DNA of 64,000 bases from Flaveria trinervia. Its lineage: Eukaryota > Streptophyta > Magnoliopsida > Asterales > Asteraceae. A program made the translations under genes and the position numbers. The stretch lies in contig CM046444.1 in assembly GCA_025506515.1 (NCBI GenBank), positions 75,291,624 to 75,355,623 of the forward strand, given 5' to 3'. The notes under the pieces were generated by a model that saw nothing but the letters and a program-made list of their open reading frames with translations, made no database searches and was not told where the DNA came from. The first letter of the stretch is position 1, and the number at the start of each line of letters is the position of its first letter. Below, piece after piece: positions 54,189 through 64,000 of this stretch.

Positions 54189-54968
54189 ATGATTGTGCAG
54201 GGTTCTTCAGCATGCCAAAGAAGCATCTGGTATGTGGATAGTAGAGGATCCACGCACATGACTGGGAGCAGCTCTCTTCTTCATGATTACTCTCAGGGAA
54301 AGAAGGGATTTGTTTCATTTGGAAATGATGCTAAAGGTTACATCATTGGAAGAGGATTTGTGTCTAATGGAGATATTAGATTTGATGATGTCAACCATGT
54401 GGAGAATCTCAAATACAATATGTTGAGTGTCAGTCAGATGTGTGACAAAGGACATGCTGCTCTTTTCACAAGCCAAAACTGTAGGATTCTGTCTTCCAAG
54501 GTTCTGAGCCTGATTGACAAAGTACTGGATGATAATACTCTCCTGAAGCCCAACAGGATAGGAAGAGTATATGCCTTGGATCTGTCAAAGAAAATTGAGT
54601 TAAGAGGCCATCCATGCTTGTTCTCTAAGGCCTCTCTCCAAGAATCTAAACTGTGGCATAGAAGGTTGGGTCATGTTAATCTCAAAAACATGAATCAGCC
54701 GATCCACAAGAGTTTAGTGAGAGGTCTTCCAATAAAGGAGTTCAATTGTGATGAAATCTGCACTGCATGCTTAAAAGGGAAACAACATAAAGTTTCATTC
54801 CCAACATAGAAGAATCCAAGTCTAATGCCTGCTCACAAATACTGCACATGGATCTTTTTGGTCCTGTGAAGGTAATGAGTATGGCAAAGAAGAAATACTG
54901 TCTGGTAATTGTGGATGATTACTCTAGATATGTATGGACCTTCTTCTTGCATTCAAAGGATGAAGCTG
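54189..54968 (+). pseudogene. pol (PR-INT): C protease, GAG-pre-integrase and start of integrase
   Basis: The open frame 54189-54809 begins with SIWYVDSRGSTHMTGSSSLL; the Asp-Ser-Gly triad has become Asp-Ser-Arg, which should kill the protease. It continues through LLSVSQ-type text (YNMLSVSQMCDKGH) and the HHCC domain (LWHRRLGHVNLKNM, CTACLKGKQHKVS). After a stop at 54807-54809 the integrase core starts (HMDLFGPVKV, VDDYSRYVWTFFLHSKDEA) and is cut at 54968 by the D2 LTR. Both the HHCC ligands and the first Asp are intact here, unlike in B. Confidence 0.85.
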
Positions 54969-55753
54969 TGCAGGATCGTTTAAGGGCTTGAACACAATTA
55001 CAACACAACAACACAATGAGAAGATTAACTAAACTTTAATAAACAGTGAACTAGGTAACCAAAGGTGATACAAAGACACAAGTAAAGCAAGAGACAGAAC
55101 AAGGGAGTATAGTTTTCAAGGAAGCAGTATATTGCTGTCTCAAGTTCTTTTACAAGTGTTACAAAGCATAAAGAAAGATACAAGAACTTGGAATACTTAT
55201 ACTACAACCTACAGCCGGCTATACTTTGAAAGCCAGCTGGATACAATTGACTAGACACTAACAAAAATCAATTGTAGGATCAAAAGGCATCTGCCTTTTG
55301 ATCTTGTGACTATGACATGCCATAGCTCACATCCTTATACATTATACAAAGGATAAAGTACATAAAGTGGAAAGTTTCAGACTCAAGACTCAAGTTACAG
55401 TTACCAAAAGCATGGACCTTTTCACCAACTCTTGTAAGTTGGTGACTATCAGAGACGCAGCGGAAAAGGTGCTTTATGGAATAGTACATCAGATAAAGCA
55501 TGTGTACTAAAAGTCTTCGAAGAAATCTGTCTTCATAGAGTGAAGCTTCGGAAGACTTTGTCTCTTGAAGCTTCGGAAGAGTTTCATGTTTGGCTTCGGA
55601 AGATATTGGTCTTGGCTTCGGAAGTATTACACTTAGAGTATTTTCTAATGCTTTGTGTAATTCTTCCGAAGCATTCTTCACTTCAGTACTTAGTGCATGT
55701 TGCTGAAACACTTAGGCAGTTTTGGGTTGCATCAGACTTCAGGAATCCTTACA
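54969..55753 (-). repeat. D2 3' LTR
   Basis: 785 bp, TG...CA, bounded by C integrase at 54968 and the PPT at 55754. U3 contains five TTCSGAA motifs (55545-55675), four of them spaced 20-40 bases apart. A weak TATA-like TATAAGT is at 55201-55195. No second LTR copy is in the window, so the left edge is defined by the break in C and the TG, and could be off by a few bases. Confidence 0.85.
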
Positions 55754-55766
55754 AACTCCCCCTAGG
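55754..55766 (-). other. D2 polypurine tract
   Basis: CCTAGGGGGAGTT on the - strand next to LTR start TGTAAGG. Confidence 0.9.
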
Positions 55767-55810
55767 CTGATGCTACCAAAACACTTAGAAGATCTTTAAA
55801 TGTTTGTAGT

Positions 55811-58800
55811 TCATACAATCAAGACCATTCCTTTCTTCATTTGATGGTCAGGATCATCAAGACTCTTATAGTATCTTCTCATTTCAAAGAGATCATGCAG
55901 AGGTAAGTTGATTATGTCTTGCCATGAGTAGACATTTTCAATACCTTGATCTCTGATAACATTCCATCTTTCTGGATTGGTAGAGTAAGTCCAGGATAAG
56001 ATGGGTGTCTCAGTTACTAGAGGAGCCACTTGCATAGGAGTTGATTGGGCTGCCTCATCATGCACTCCTCAGGTTGATCTGATTCAGCCTGGGTGTAGAG
56101 GTAGATGATATTCGCTTCTTCTTTATCTTTGGTTTAGAAGCATTTTCTTCTTCCTCTTGGATGTCTTTAACTGAGAACACTGGTCTGTAGCACCATGTTG
56201 ATCATCAGTGTCTTTCTCAGTTGGGTGTTCCTCCCTCACAGGTTCAGAAGGAGAGGGAGTTTGACCCTGCCTAGGATCAGAAGATGAAGCTTGCTGAGGC
56301 TCAGCTGGAGGTGCTGGTTGAGGTGTCTCTGGTTGTTCAAACTTGACCTCCACTTCAGGTGGGACTTGACTTGGAAGAGAGGCAAGTCAATGAGTTCTCC
56401 ACTTTTAATCTTCTTCTTGATCACCCTAATGTGTTCATCCATAGTGGATAGAGACATGGGGCCAAGTCTCCTTCCGGAGAATCCATACAGCTTCAAGAAG
56501 CTCACCATTCTTTGTCTGTCAGCAGACTTCTTTGCATTCTTTTGAATGATGACTCTTGACTTTGCAGCTTCTTCCCTTAGCTTCCTTTTGGTTCTTTTTC
56601 TTTCTTTGACTTGCTCAAGTTCAAGTTGCTTTAAGTATTCGAACTCAATGAAGTCATAGGACAAGGGAAGAAGTACATTTTCCTGATAGAAGCCTGTGGC
56701 ACTCAGGTAGTTATCATTTTGATTCTATCTTCTTCTTTATCTACCTGAGGTTCTTGTGGAGCCACATCTTCCTGTGCAGGATTTTCTTGAACTGGAGAGA
56801 GAGTGGGAGTGTGCTTGTGAAGTCTTTTCTGTCTCCTCTCCTCTTTGAATTGGAGAAGTAACCTTGCATCCTCTTTCTCCTTTATCTCTCTTGACACTTC
56901 CATGTCAGCCAGTTCATTCAACTCTTCTAAGGGGAGGGAGATGATTTCATCACATCATAGTTCCTGGTCTGTAAATAAGTAATCCTGACTGCCCTTTGTT
57001 CATCATTTTGAGTATTTGGTCTGGGGACAGCCCTGATTGCAGCTTGCATGAATTTGATGACCCAGAAGAACTTTCTCCCCTTAGCCTCCTTTTCCTCTCT
57101 CTCTCTTCCTCCTCAATTTCCTCAGGAGTCATTATCCTTTTCCCTTTGTCACCAACAGACCTTTGTGACTCAAGGTGGATTGAGGCTTGGCCTTCATTGC
57201 TTGGTGTAGCTTCCATGCTCTGGCCAGAGAGAGGCTGAGAAACACCTTCACCAGCAGGTGTCTCAGATGGAGTTTGGATCTCTTCAGCAGTTGTTGATGG
57301 TGAGACAAGGGTCTCAGGTTCTGCCACTGGGCCTTCAGCCAAGGTTTCCCCTATGAAACTAATCTTAGGGTCCACCTCAACATCCAGTTGACCGATGACA
57401 TTGCCTGATTGCCTAAGTCTCCTTCTTAGAGAGAACTCTGCAAGGATCCTGTCTTGGATTCTTTGAGCCAGCCTGTCAGCTTGTCTTGATTTGCTTGGAT
57501 TGACAAGTGGCATGTTGACTAAATCCAGTCCTTCATTGAAGCTCAGGCTTTGGAACTGAAAAATTTCTTGTTGGCCTTGAACTCTGTGAAGTATGAGGGC
57601 TTTTCTGCCATCATCATACCTCCATCTGATGATGTAGTTGCCAGTTCCTTGTGGTGGAGATGAGACAGCCCTTGGTATACCTCCTCAAAGAGACTCCTGA
57701 TGAGAGAGTCTATAGAGTCCACATTAATGTGAACTTGAGGAAGTTGCTGAGAATGCACAACAGCAAGTGAGGATGGTGAGTCCTCTATGTCCATTCTTCT
57801 GAAGAACTCCCAGGTTCTGTGGTTGGGATAACATTCTCCCTTTTTGATAGCATCACCCACTGCATAGGTGAGCTGGAGGATAAATCAATCACTTCCACAG
57901 GTTCTTGTGTTCCTGGTTGAGCTCTCTTAAAGGTCTCCCAGCTAGTTTTTCCTGCAGATATGAAATCTGGAGTTGCTGATCATTGACCCTGTTTTGCAGG
58001 GTAGTCACCTGAGATTCCATGTGACTAACCTTAGAGACTAGATAGGTGCATGTTTGTGACAATTTTTGTACCTTTAGTCTCAAATTCCCCTCATCTTCAT
58101 CAGAAGAATCACTGGGGGATGAGCGGATTGGACCAAAGTCCTCTCTCTCACCACCAGCTTGAGTTTCTTGGCTGCTGGTTATCCTCTGCTCACTGGCAAC
58201 CTCAATTAAGATGCCATGGGCTGAGTTGCCATGGTTGAGGTCTTAATGATGTAATCACTTTCAAAAGTGAGAGCCTCTTCCATATGGACATCCTGAACAG
58301 GTTCAGATGTGTCCACCTTAGTAATAGGTGACTGATGAGGGATAGACTGAGGAGAGTCAGAGGTACTCATCTCTCTTTGAGTAGGGGAGTAGAAGAGAGA
58401 CTCATGGTACTCATTGAATCCTAAGTCTTCATCAGTAAGGAAAGGTTGGGAATTGGTTGGTTTAGAACCAAAGGCTGGGGATGGTAGCTGTCCCCTGAAG
58501 GTTGTTCACTTGAGTGTTGAGACTCAGAGTGAAAGCTTACGGTTGTTGGGCTAATGAGCTCATCAGGTGAGCTTGAGGAACCTCAGCCCTGATAGGTAAA
58601 GTAATGGGAGTGGTTTGCTCCTCAGGAGAAGTGGGAGCTCTGGAGTCCACTTCTTCTGTAAGGTTGAGTATTTGGGGGCCTGCACAGACTCAATAGCCTG
58701 AGCAGGGGTTCGTTGGGATTTTCTTTTGTAGGTGATGAATATTTGAGGTTGTGAAGAGGGTAGGAGAGCAGTAGGTGTGGGTTCAACACTAGCTTGGACT

Positions 58801-59595
58801 GCTATGTTGTCACCTTGAGCAATGAGCTCTAACATTTTTGGGACTAGGGCTGTTTCTACCCCTGAGAAGCCTACAGTTGGCTTCTTCATAATTTTAAAGA
58901 TGCCGGGCTTCATCTGTCCCAATTTAAGAATATTGCCTGTTTCCCTCAACTGTGAGCCTAGTTCACAGTTGAGAATGTGTTGAACATATCTAGGAAACAT
59001 GTAATACTCTAAGGAGTCTAAGTTTGCAAGTAAATTAGTATAAACAAATTGTGAATACCTGAACTTGACCCCCTGAACCATCCCATGAACTATAAAGGAG
59101 AGATCCTCAGGAATCTGGTCCCATCCACCATGCTTGTTTGATAAGCTGTGGATAACCACATGGAGCAGGTATTACCACTGGGATGAGACCTTCCCTTTCC
59201 TGAAGGTCTTACAGAGAAATCTCCTTCATAGCCCATCTGCTCGAAGGAATGATTAACCGCTTCTTTTGGGAAGAACACTTCACCTGCTTCATCATCCAGC
59301 TGAAGATGTCGGTTGATGATGGCCGGAGTGATGAAAATTGTTCTCCCCTGCACTGTGGCAGACAGTGCCTTCTCCCCATCCATAATGACCTCTTGGCAGG
59401 TCTTCCAGAATTCAAGCAAAATCCACATATAGAGGAGGATCAATGGTTAGGGAGGTGAAGTAGTGAGACAAAGACAAGAAACGGCAAACCTCTAAGAAAT
59501 GAGGATCTTTGTCAGAGCATAACAGAGCAACCTGATTGTTGTCTGTGTAGCTGCATGGCAAAGTTAGGATCATTTCTGTGAGTAAGGTCAGCCAT
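55811..59595 (-). pseudogene. D2 ORF3 (env-position protein of unknown function)
   Basis: Start at ATG 59595 (MADLTHRNDPNFAMQL). After frameshifts, the N-terminal domain is open in 59443-59090 (LLEFWKTCQEVIMDG with the Phe-Trp motif, then VQGRTIFITPAIINRHLQLD) and 59159-58563 (VIHSLSNKHGGWDQIPED, YYMFPRYVQHILNCELGSQL). A Pro/Ser-rich part follows (58560-58090), then a coiled coil (58083-57960, LVSKVSHMESQVTTLQNRV), an acidic/Arg-rich segment (57513-56700, EEIEEEERERKRRLRGESS) and a C-terminal part with a basic block (56664-56560) and 56065-55811. The parts line up with D1, which stops at 56455-equivalent. The pattern is shared with ORF3 of A and B. No membrane features; function unknown. Confidence 0.7.
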
Positions 59596-59711
59596 TGTGA
59601 GGTAGCTCAGAGATGAAGAGAAAAAAAATGGGAAGGAAATTTCAGAGAGAAAGCTTTGGGTTTTAGGTATGGAAGAAAAGCAGATGATGGAAGAGGGGGG
59701 AAACCGTTGGG

Positions 59712-59717
59712 TTTATA
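59712..59717 (-). promoter_or_regulatory. Candidate TATA box of an internal ORF3 promoter (D2)
   Basis: TATAAA in context CTCATATAAACCC on the - strand, 122 bases before ATG 59595, with a C/T-rich leader after it. Position and context match D1 5595-5600. Confidence 0.45.
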
Positions 59718-59829
59718 TGAGAGAAGGATTTCACATAAAGTTTAATGAAAGAGGATAAACTTTGAAATCCGTATGTCGGTCCCACCTCTGAAAAAGTAGT
59801 TTACCTTTTTGCGCAAAAAGTAGTTTTCT

Positions 59830-60175
59830 TGGAATTCGAAAAGCTTCCGAAAGTAAATGTCTTCGGAAGTTGTGATTGAAAAAGCTTCCGAAGCTAAAGT
59901 GGCTTCGGAAGAATTTCCTGAGAGTCTTAAAGATTTATGCTTCGGAAGAGAAATAAACTTTTGGATGCTTTGTATAAGAATGAACAAAGCTTCCGAAAGT
60001 AATTTTTGCTTCGGAAGGAAAAAGTCCTTAAAAATGAATAAGTGTCTAAGTTAAGAATTTTAAGCTTCGGAAGATAAATTTTGACTTCTTCCGAAGGTAA
60101 AATCTCTTAGACAGTCATTTATTTTGAAGACATATTTTTCTTCCGAAGGTAAAACGTTATCTTCCGAAGTATCAG
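59830..60175 (-). repeat. TTCSGAA motif island in the D2 pol-ORF3 spacer
   Basis: About eleven TTCGGAA/TTCCGAA copies in 345 bases, in both orientations (for example near 59848, 59863, 59886, 59903, 59942, 59991, 60011, 60066, 60090, 60141, 60163). It lies upstream of the ORF3 TATA box. D1 has the same island with fewer perfect copies. Confidence 0.8.
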
Positions 60176-60318
60176 AAAATTTTCAAGAATCTAAGGAAAG
60201 TCTTCAAAAAGAGTTTTTCATTCAAAGAAAACATGAGCTTATGAAAGTGATGAACTAGACAACTTAGGACACACATATTTTTAAGAAGAAATAATTAGAA
60301 TTAGTTTTAAGAAAAAGT

Positions 60319-60990
60319 CTACTCAAAGTTAATCATCCCAATAGCTGATATCAGATACTTAAATCTCTGTTCATCAAAAGCTTTTGTGAACAGATCAGCA
60401 TATTGTTCATCTGTGTGAACTTTGACTAGTTTAATTAACCCCTTTTCATAGTTATCTCTTATTGAATGATACCTGATGTTGATGTGTTTGGTCCTTGAGT
60501 GCTGCACAGGGTTCTCAGTGATAGAGATGGCACTGTTGTTGTCTATGTGGATAGGAGTCTCTTTGAAGTTAAATCCGTAGTCTAGCATCTGATTTTGAAT
60601 CCAAAGCACTTGAGCACAGCAGCTTGCAGCAGCAATGTATTCAGCCTCAGCAGTTGATGCAGACACACAGGTTTGTTTCTTGCATTGCCATGAGACAACC
60701 CTTCCACCAAGGAATTGACATCCCCCAGATGTAGACTTTGCAGTCATGTTGCAGCCACCATAATCACTGTCTGTATAGGCATACAGATTGAAATTGAATT
60801 CTTTGGATACGATAAACCAAGTGTTGAAGCACCTTTGAGGTATCTTAAAATCCTTTTCACAGTGATTAAGTGAGACATCTTAGGATTGGCTTGATATCTT
60901 GCACAAATACATGTAGCAAACATGATATCAGGCCTGCTAGCTATAGATACATAAGAGACCCAATCATAGCCCTGTATAAGTGCTCATCTA
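60319..60990 (-). pseudogene. pol (RH): D2 RNase H and Pol C-terminus
   Basis: The open part 60747-60319 has 142 codons, with STAEAEYIAAASCCAQVLWI, HIDNNSAISITENPVQHSRT and DEQYADLFTKAFDEQRF, ending at the same Ile-Gly-Met-Ile-Asn-Phe-Glu as D1. Upstream (60990-60750) the start of RNase H is frame-broken. The catalytic Glu of the Ala-Glu-Tyr block is present. The intact C-terminal 142 codons in both D copies suggest this is the least damaged part of the family by chance or recent origin. Confidence 0.85.
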
Positions 60991-61003
60991 CACACTCCCC
61001 CTC
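60991..61003 (-). other. Internal polypurine-tract-like sequence between RT and RNase H (D2)
   Basis: GAGGGGGAGTGTG on the - strand, identical to D1 4319-4331. See the finding on a possible central PPT. Confidence 0.45.
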
Positions 61004-61189
61004 AAGATCTGGACCAAGGGAGTGGGTCTGGCTATGGGTGTCTTAGCAGTCTTACAATCAGTCATGTTGAACCTCTTGAGTATATCTTGAACATACTTTG
61101 ACTGACTTATGAAAATGCCATCTTCAACCTGCTTCACTTGAATTCCCAAAAGAAATTAAGTTCTCCCATTGAACTCATTTCAAATCTAT

Positions 61190-61994
61190 CTTTCATCAGC
61201 TTTTCAAAGTCTTTGCAGAGCTTGAATTGGTTGAGCAAAGATGATGTCATCCACATATACTTGAACTAGCAGAATGTCGTTTCCTTGTCCTTTGATGAAG
61301 AGAGTTCCATCTATAGTACCTCTCCTGTAACCATGTTTACAGAGATACTCAGACAGTGTCTCATACCACTTCTGGGTGCCTGATGCAGCCCATAGAGAGC
61401 TTTGTCAAGCTTGCAGACATAATCAGGATGATCAGGATCTACAAAACCAGGTGGTTGTTTGACATAAACCTCCTCATCAATCACTCCATATAAGAAAGCA
61501 CACTTTACATCAAGTTGGTAGACCTTGAAGTTCTTGGATGCAGCAAATGCCAGGAATATCCTAACAGCTTCTAGTCTAGCTACAGGAGCAAAGACATCAT
61601 TGTAGTCAATCCCTTTTTGTGTGTATCCTTGAACAACTAGTCTTGCCTTGTTCTTGATGATGATTCCTCTATCATCCCTTTTATTCCTAAAAACCCATTT
61701 GGTTCCAATGGTAGTCTTCCCATGAGGAAGAGGACAAAGGTTCCAAACTTTCTGCCTTTTGAATTGAAGCAGCTCTTGTTGCATAGCTTCAACCCAACTT
61801 CCATCCTTTAGAGCCTCCTCAACTTTCTTTGGCTCTAACTGGGATAGAAAACAAGAGTGAAGACAAACATTTGCTTCATGGGTTTGCCCTCTTGTCTTTA
61901 CCCCGGAGATAACATCTCCAATGATGTTTGTGGTAGGATGAGACTTGTGGATCCTTAGCTGAGGGATCACAGCAAGTTGCTGAGATAGATCCAA
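61190..61994 (-). pseudogene. pol (RT): D2 reverse transcriptase
   Basis: A 227-codon open run, 61994-61311, covers IGDVISGVKTRGQ, WVEAMQQELLQFKRQKVWNL, GTKWVFRNKRDDRGI, KARLVVQGYTQK, LDVKCAFLYGVI and KALYGLHQAPRS. A one-base loss near 61367 then shifts the frame; the catalytic Tyr-Val-Asp-Asp is at 61257-61246 in the downstream frame. It has none of the three stops seen in D1, so the two copies decayed independently. Confidence 0.85.
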
Positions 61995-63500
61995 TTTGAG
62001 AAATTTAGATCTGGTCTTGAAGATTGATCCTCCACATTATCACACCTATCAAGATTAACTTGATCCAATGAGTGTGTGACATCATTGATGTTGTCATCTA
62101 TGGTATGGTTATTAGCATCAAGAAATTCTTGATCACTATCACCATCACCATTGTTGTCTTCTGCAATTGAGATGTCTTTATCTGGTTGAGAAGCCTCTGA
62201 GCTGGAATTTGAAGGCATGCCAGATGTATCAGCTGGATTTGTCATTGTTGTGTTGATAGAAAACTCATTTGCTGAAGTAGTTTCAACTGGGCTGAAGGTG
62301 TGTGAGTGAAGGTCTTCCTAGCTCAAATCTTGGATCAGGATCACCTGTATTTAAATTTTCTGCAGATCCTGAAACATGCTCACAAGATTTGTTTAAAACA
62401 GTTGGTAACTAAATCAAGATCAAATAGCCAATCCGGACCAGAACCAGCCACACTGGGTGTGTGCTCATTGAAAGTCACATTGGCTGACTCCTCAATAATT
62501 CTAGTTCTGAGATTGTATACTCTATAAGCTTTAGTTGGGAAGAGTATCCAATGAAGTGTCCATCGGTGATTTCTCAGCAAACTTGGCAACTTGATCTTTG
62601 GTATTCAAGATGGTGCAGGGACATCCAAATGACCTGAGAAAACCAATGAAAGGTTTCCTCTTGTGCCAAAGTTCATAAGGAGTCTTACCTGTGTCTTAAC
62701 TACTAAAACTCTGTTTTGCACATAGCAAGCAGTATTAACTGCTTCTGCCCAGAAGGTGATAGGCAATTTAGAGTCAGACAACATAGTTCTTGCAGCTTCA
62801 ATAAGTGTCCTGTTTCTCCTCTCAGCAACTCCGTTTTGCTGAGGAGTCCTGGGAGCACTGTATTGTCTTGTAATACCTTTTCATCACAAAATGTATCAAG
62901 GATTTGGTTCTTGAATTCGGTTCCTTGATCACATCTTATGGTTTTGACCTTGTGATCACATTGATTCTCAATCTTTAAGATGAAATTCTTTAGAATCTCA
63001 GGAGTCTCATCTTTAGTTCTAAGAAAGAAAACCCAAGTGAATCTTGTAAAATCATCTGTGATCACTAGACAGTATAAGGTCCTTCCTAAACTCATTACAC
63101 TGGTGGGGCCAAAGAGATCCATATGTAATAAGTGTAGGGGAGTAGTGATGGAGTTCTTTTCCTTAGGCTTGTGAGATACCTTGTGTTGCTTCCTTTCAGG
63201 CATACAACACAATGATCATCACTTGTAACTCTTTCTTGGCATTCCAGTTACCAGATCATGTTTAATAATTTATTCATATTCTTAAAGTTTACATGGCACA
63301 TTCTTTTATGCCATAGGAAAGACTCATCACTATTGCTTTAGATAAAAAGCATGAAACTTCTCCAGAGGGAGATGTTTCTTGCAAATCCATCTTGTACATG
63401 TTCCCTTTCCTGGGGGCTCTGAGCAGGATATGCTCATGAGGAATGACCACTCCAGGCTTGAGAACAATGCACTCATGCTCAGTGAAGAGCATGTTATGAC
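61995..63500 (-). pseudogene. pol (INT): D2 integrase and linker
   Basis: From the high end: HHCC region (LWHKRMCHVNF-type text near 63320-63280, frame-broken; then ERKQHKVSHKPKEKN in 63212-63150). The core follows with LLHMDLFGPTSVMS, VITDDFTRFTWVFF and the second Asp in DQGTEFKNQILDTF (about 62940-62900). The catalytic Glu region (Glu-Arg-Arg-Asn) is near 62825, just after a frameshift at about 62880. The Ser/Asp/Asn-rich linker occupies 62580-61995. All catalytic acids are recognisable across frames. C-terminal motif VTFNEHTP at about 62480. Confidence 0.8.
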
Positions 63501-63760
63501 TCTGATCACAAAATTGGGATACACTCAGAAGATTGTACCCAAGCTCCTTAACAAAGTTTACCTTCTCAATGCTGAGCTTACCATTTGTGACCTTGCCCCT
63601 TCCATAAATGTAACACCATCTCCTCCAAAAGCAACTGGTCCTCCATCAATTCTCTCAAAATTATGAAGTAAAGACCTATTGCCTGTCATGTGCCTGGAAC
63701 AGCCACTGTCAATTATCCAGACATTCTTGTTTGTCTTGAGCTGTTCCTGCACAAAGAAAA
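63501..63760 (-). pseudogene. pol (PR): D2 aspartic protease
   Basis: Open piece 63752-63558 begins QEQLKTNKNVWIIDSGCSRH, with the Asp-Ser-Gly triad intact, then HMTGNRSLLHNFERIDGGPV. A frame change near 63610 leads on to the NLLSVSQ-like motif at about 63545-63510. Same block as D1 1556-1795. The gag tail lies just upstream at 64000-63764. Confidence 0.8.
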
Positions 63761-63763
63761 TGA

Positions 63764-64000
63764 TTAGTTACATTTGGAAACCCAAGCCTTACTTGTCTTG
63801 GGCTCAGTAAGTGTAATAGAAGGTAATGCAACAGTAATAGATCCTATGGTTGTACAGAGGGGATCTTCAGCTGTTGTTGATGGAGAAACCTCAGTCATTT
63901 GGTCTTTCTTAGACTTCCACACCACCTTTGGAGTCTTGGACTTGACCTTCAAAACCTTAGAAGCTTTTGGAGCTTCACAAGTTTTAATGATGATACTTCG
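63764..64000 (-). pseudogene. gag: D2 gag C-terminal tail (cut by window edge)
   Basis: Lys/Thr/Pro-rich tail (VKSKTPKVVWKSKKDQMTEV) matching D1 1360-1480, followed by the splice-like or frame transition to protease. The rest of gag, the leader and the 5' LTR are outside the window. Confidence 0.7.

Larger units (their letters stand above)
50199..54968 (+). mobile_element. Element C: 5' part of a B-family copia element, interrupted by D2
   Basis: Starts with a TGTTGGACC...GTCA LTR and PBS, then gag, protease and the first part of integrase on +. At 54968, inside integrase (FFLHSKDEAVQ), it meets the D2 LTR. The remainder should lie beyond 64000, on the far side of D2. C is in opposite orientation to B with only 85 bp between their 5' LTRs. 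Confidence 0.9.
54969..64000 (-). mobile_element. Element D2: Ty1/copia retrotransposon inserted in C (3' LTR to gag)
   Basis: On the - strand it runs from gag (window edge) through protease, integrase, RT, RNase H, spacer and ORF3 to PPT and 3' LTR. It is the same family as D1. The insertion interrupts C integrase; the right-hand target duplication and 5' LTR lie outside the window. If the insertion is normal, AGCTG (54964-54968) should recur after the 5' LTR. Fewer in-frame stops than D1. Confidence 0.9.

Noticed and set aside
1..64000. Large inverted repeats (D1 and D2) as terminal repeats of a giant DNA transposon
   Set aside because: Both are ordinary copia insertions; the enclosed DNA is other retroelements and no transposase is seen.

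Overview
The window is a block of nested LTR retrotransposons from a plant nuclear genome. I see no cellular gene, rRNA, tRNA or CRISPR array. Evidence for a plant: Ty1/copia elements with initiator-Met-tRNA primer sites and an extra third ORF (SIRE/Maximus-like layout), and a Ty3/gypsy element with a Tekay/Del-type chromodomain. The third-ORF style resembles elements I associate with Asteraceae, but that placement is an inference from memory, not proof. Almost every ORF is broken by stops and small frameshifts.

Layout: (1) 1-8842, D1, a copia element on +, cut at both ends. (2) 8843-18128 plus 32253-33625, G, a chromovirus on -, whose pol region holds a 3.18-kb tandem duplication. (3) 18129-32247, A, a complete 14.1-kb copia element on -, inserted in the 5' LTR of G with target duplication AAGTC. 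(4) 33626-37958 plus 50114-50198, E, an old degenerate copia gag remnant on -, into which (5) 37959-50113, B, a complete 12.2-kb copia element on -, inserted with target duplication ACTTC. (6) 50199-54968, C, a + copy of the B family, head to head with B, broken by (7) 54969-64000, D2, a - copy of the D family that leaves the window before its 5' end. D1 and D2 form a large inverted repeat at the two window edges.

Each copia family has the order LTR, PBS, long Gag with zinc knuckle(s) and coiled coil, protease, integrase, RT, RNase H, spacer, ORF3, PPT, LTR. ORF3 of the three families (A, B, D) appears to share one fold-like pattern (N-terminal Phe-Trp, a central block with an invariant Pro-Arg-Phe-like motif, then a charged coiled-coil tail), despite little overall similarity.

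The most unusual signal is regulatory. Each family carries its own short, near-palindromic motif (TTCSGAA in D; CAGTAGTT/AACTACTG and CAGCTGTTG in B/C; AGTCGnnCGACT and TGCGAATGA in A). It is concentrated in islands in the LTR and again just upstream of a TATA box that precedes ORF3, with a further island in gag (B/C, D) or in the leader (A). This looks like a promoter module used twice: once for the genomic RNA and once for a separate ORF3 transcript. The A motif is also present in the unrelated G LTR.
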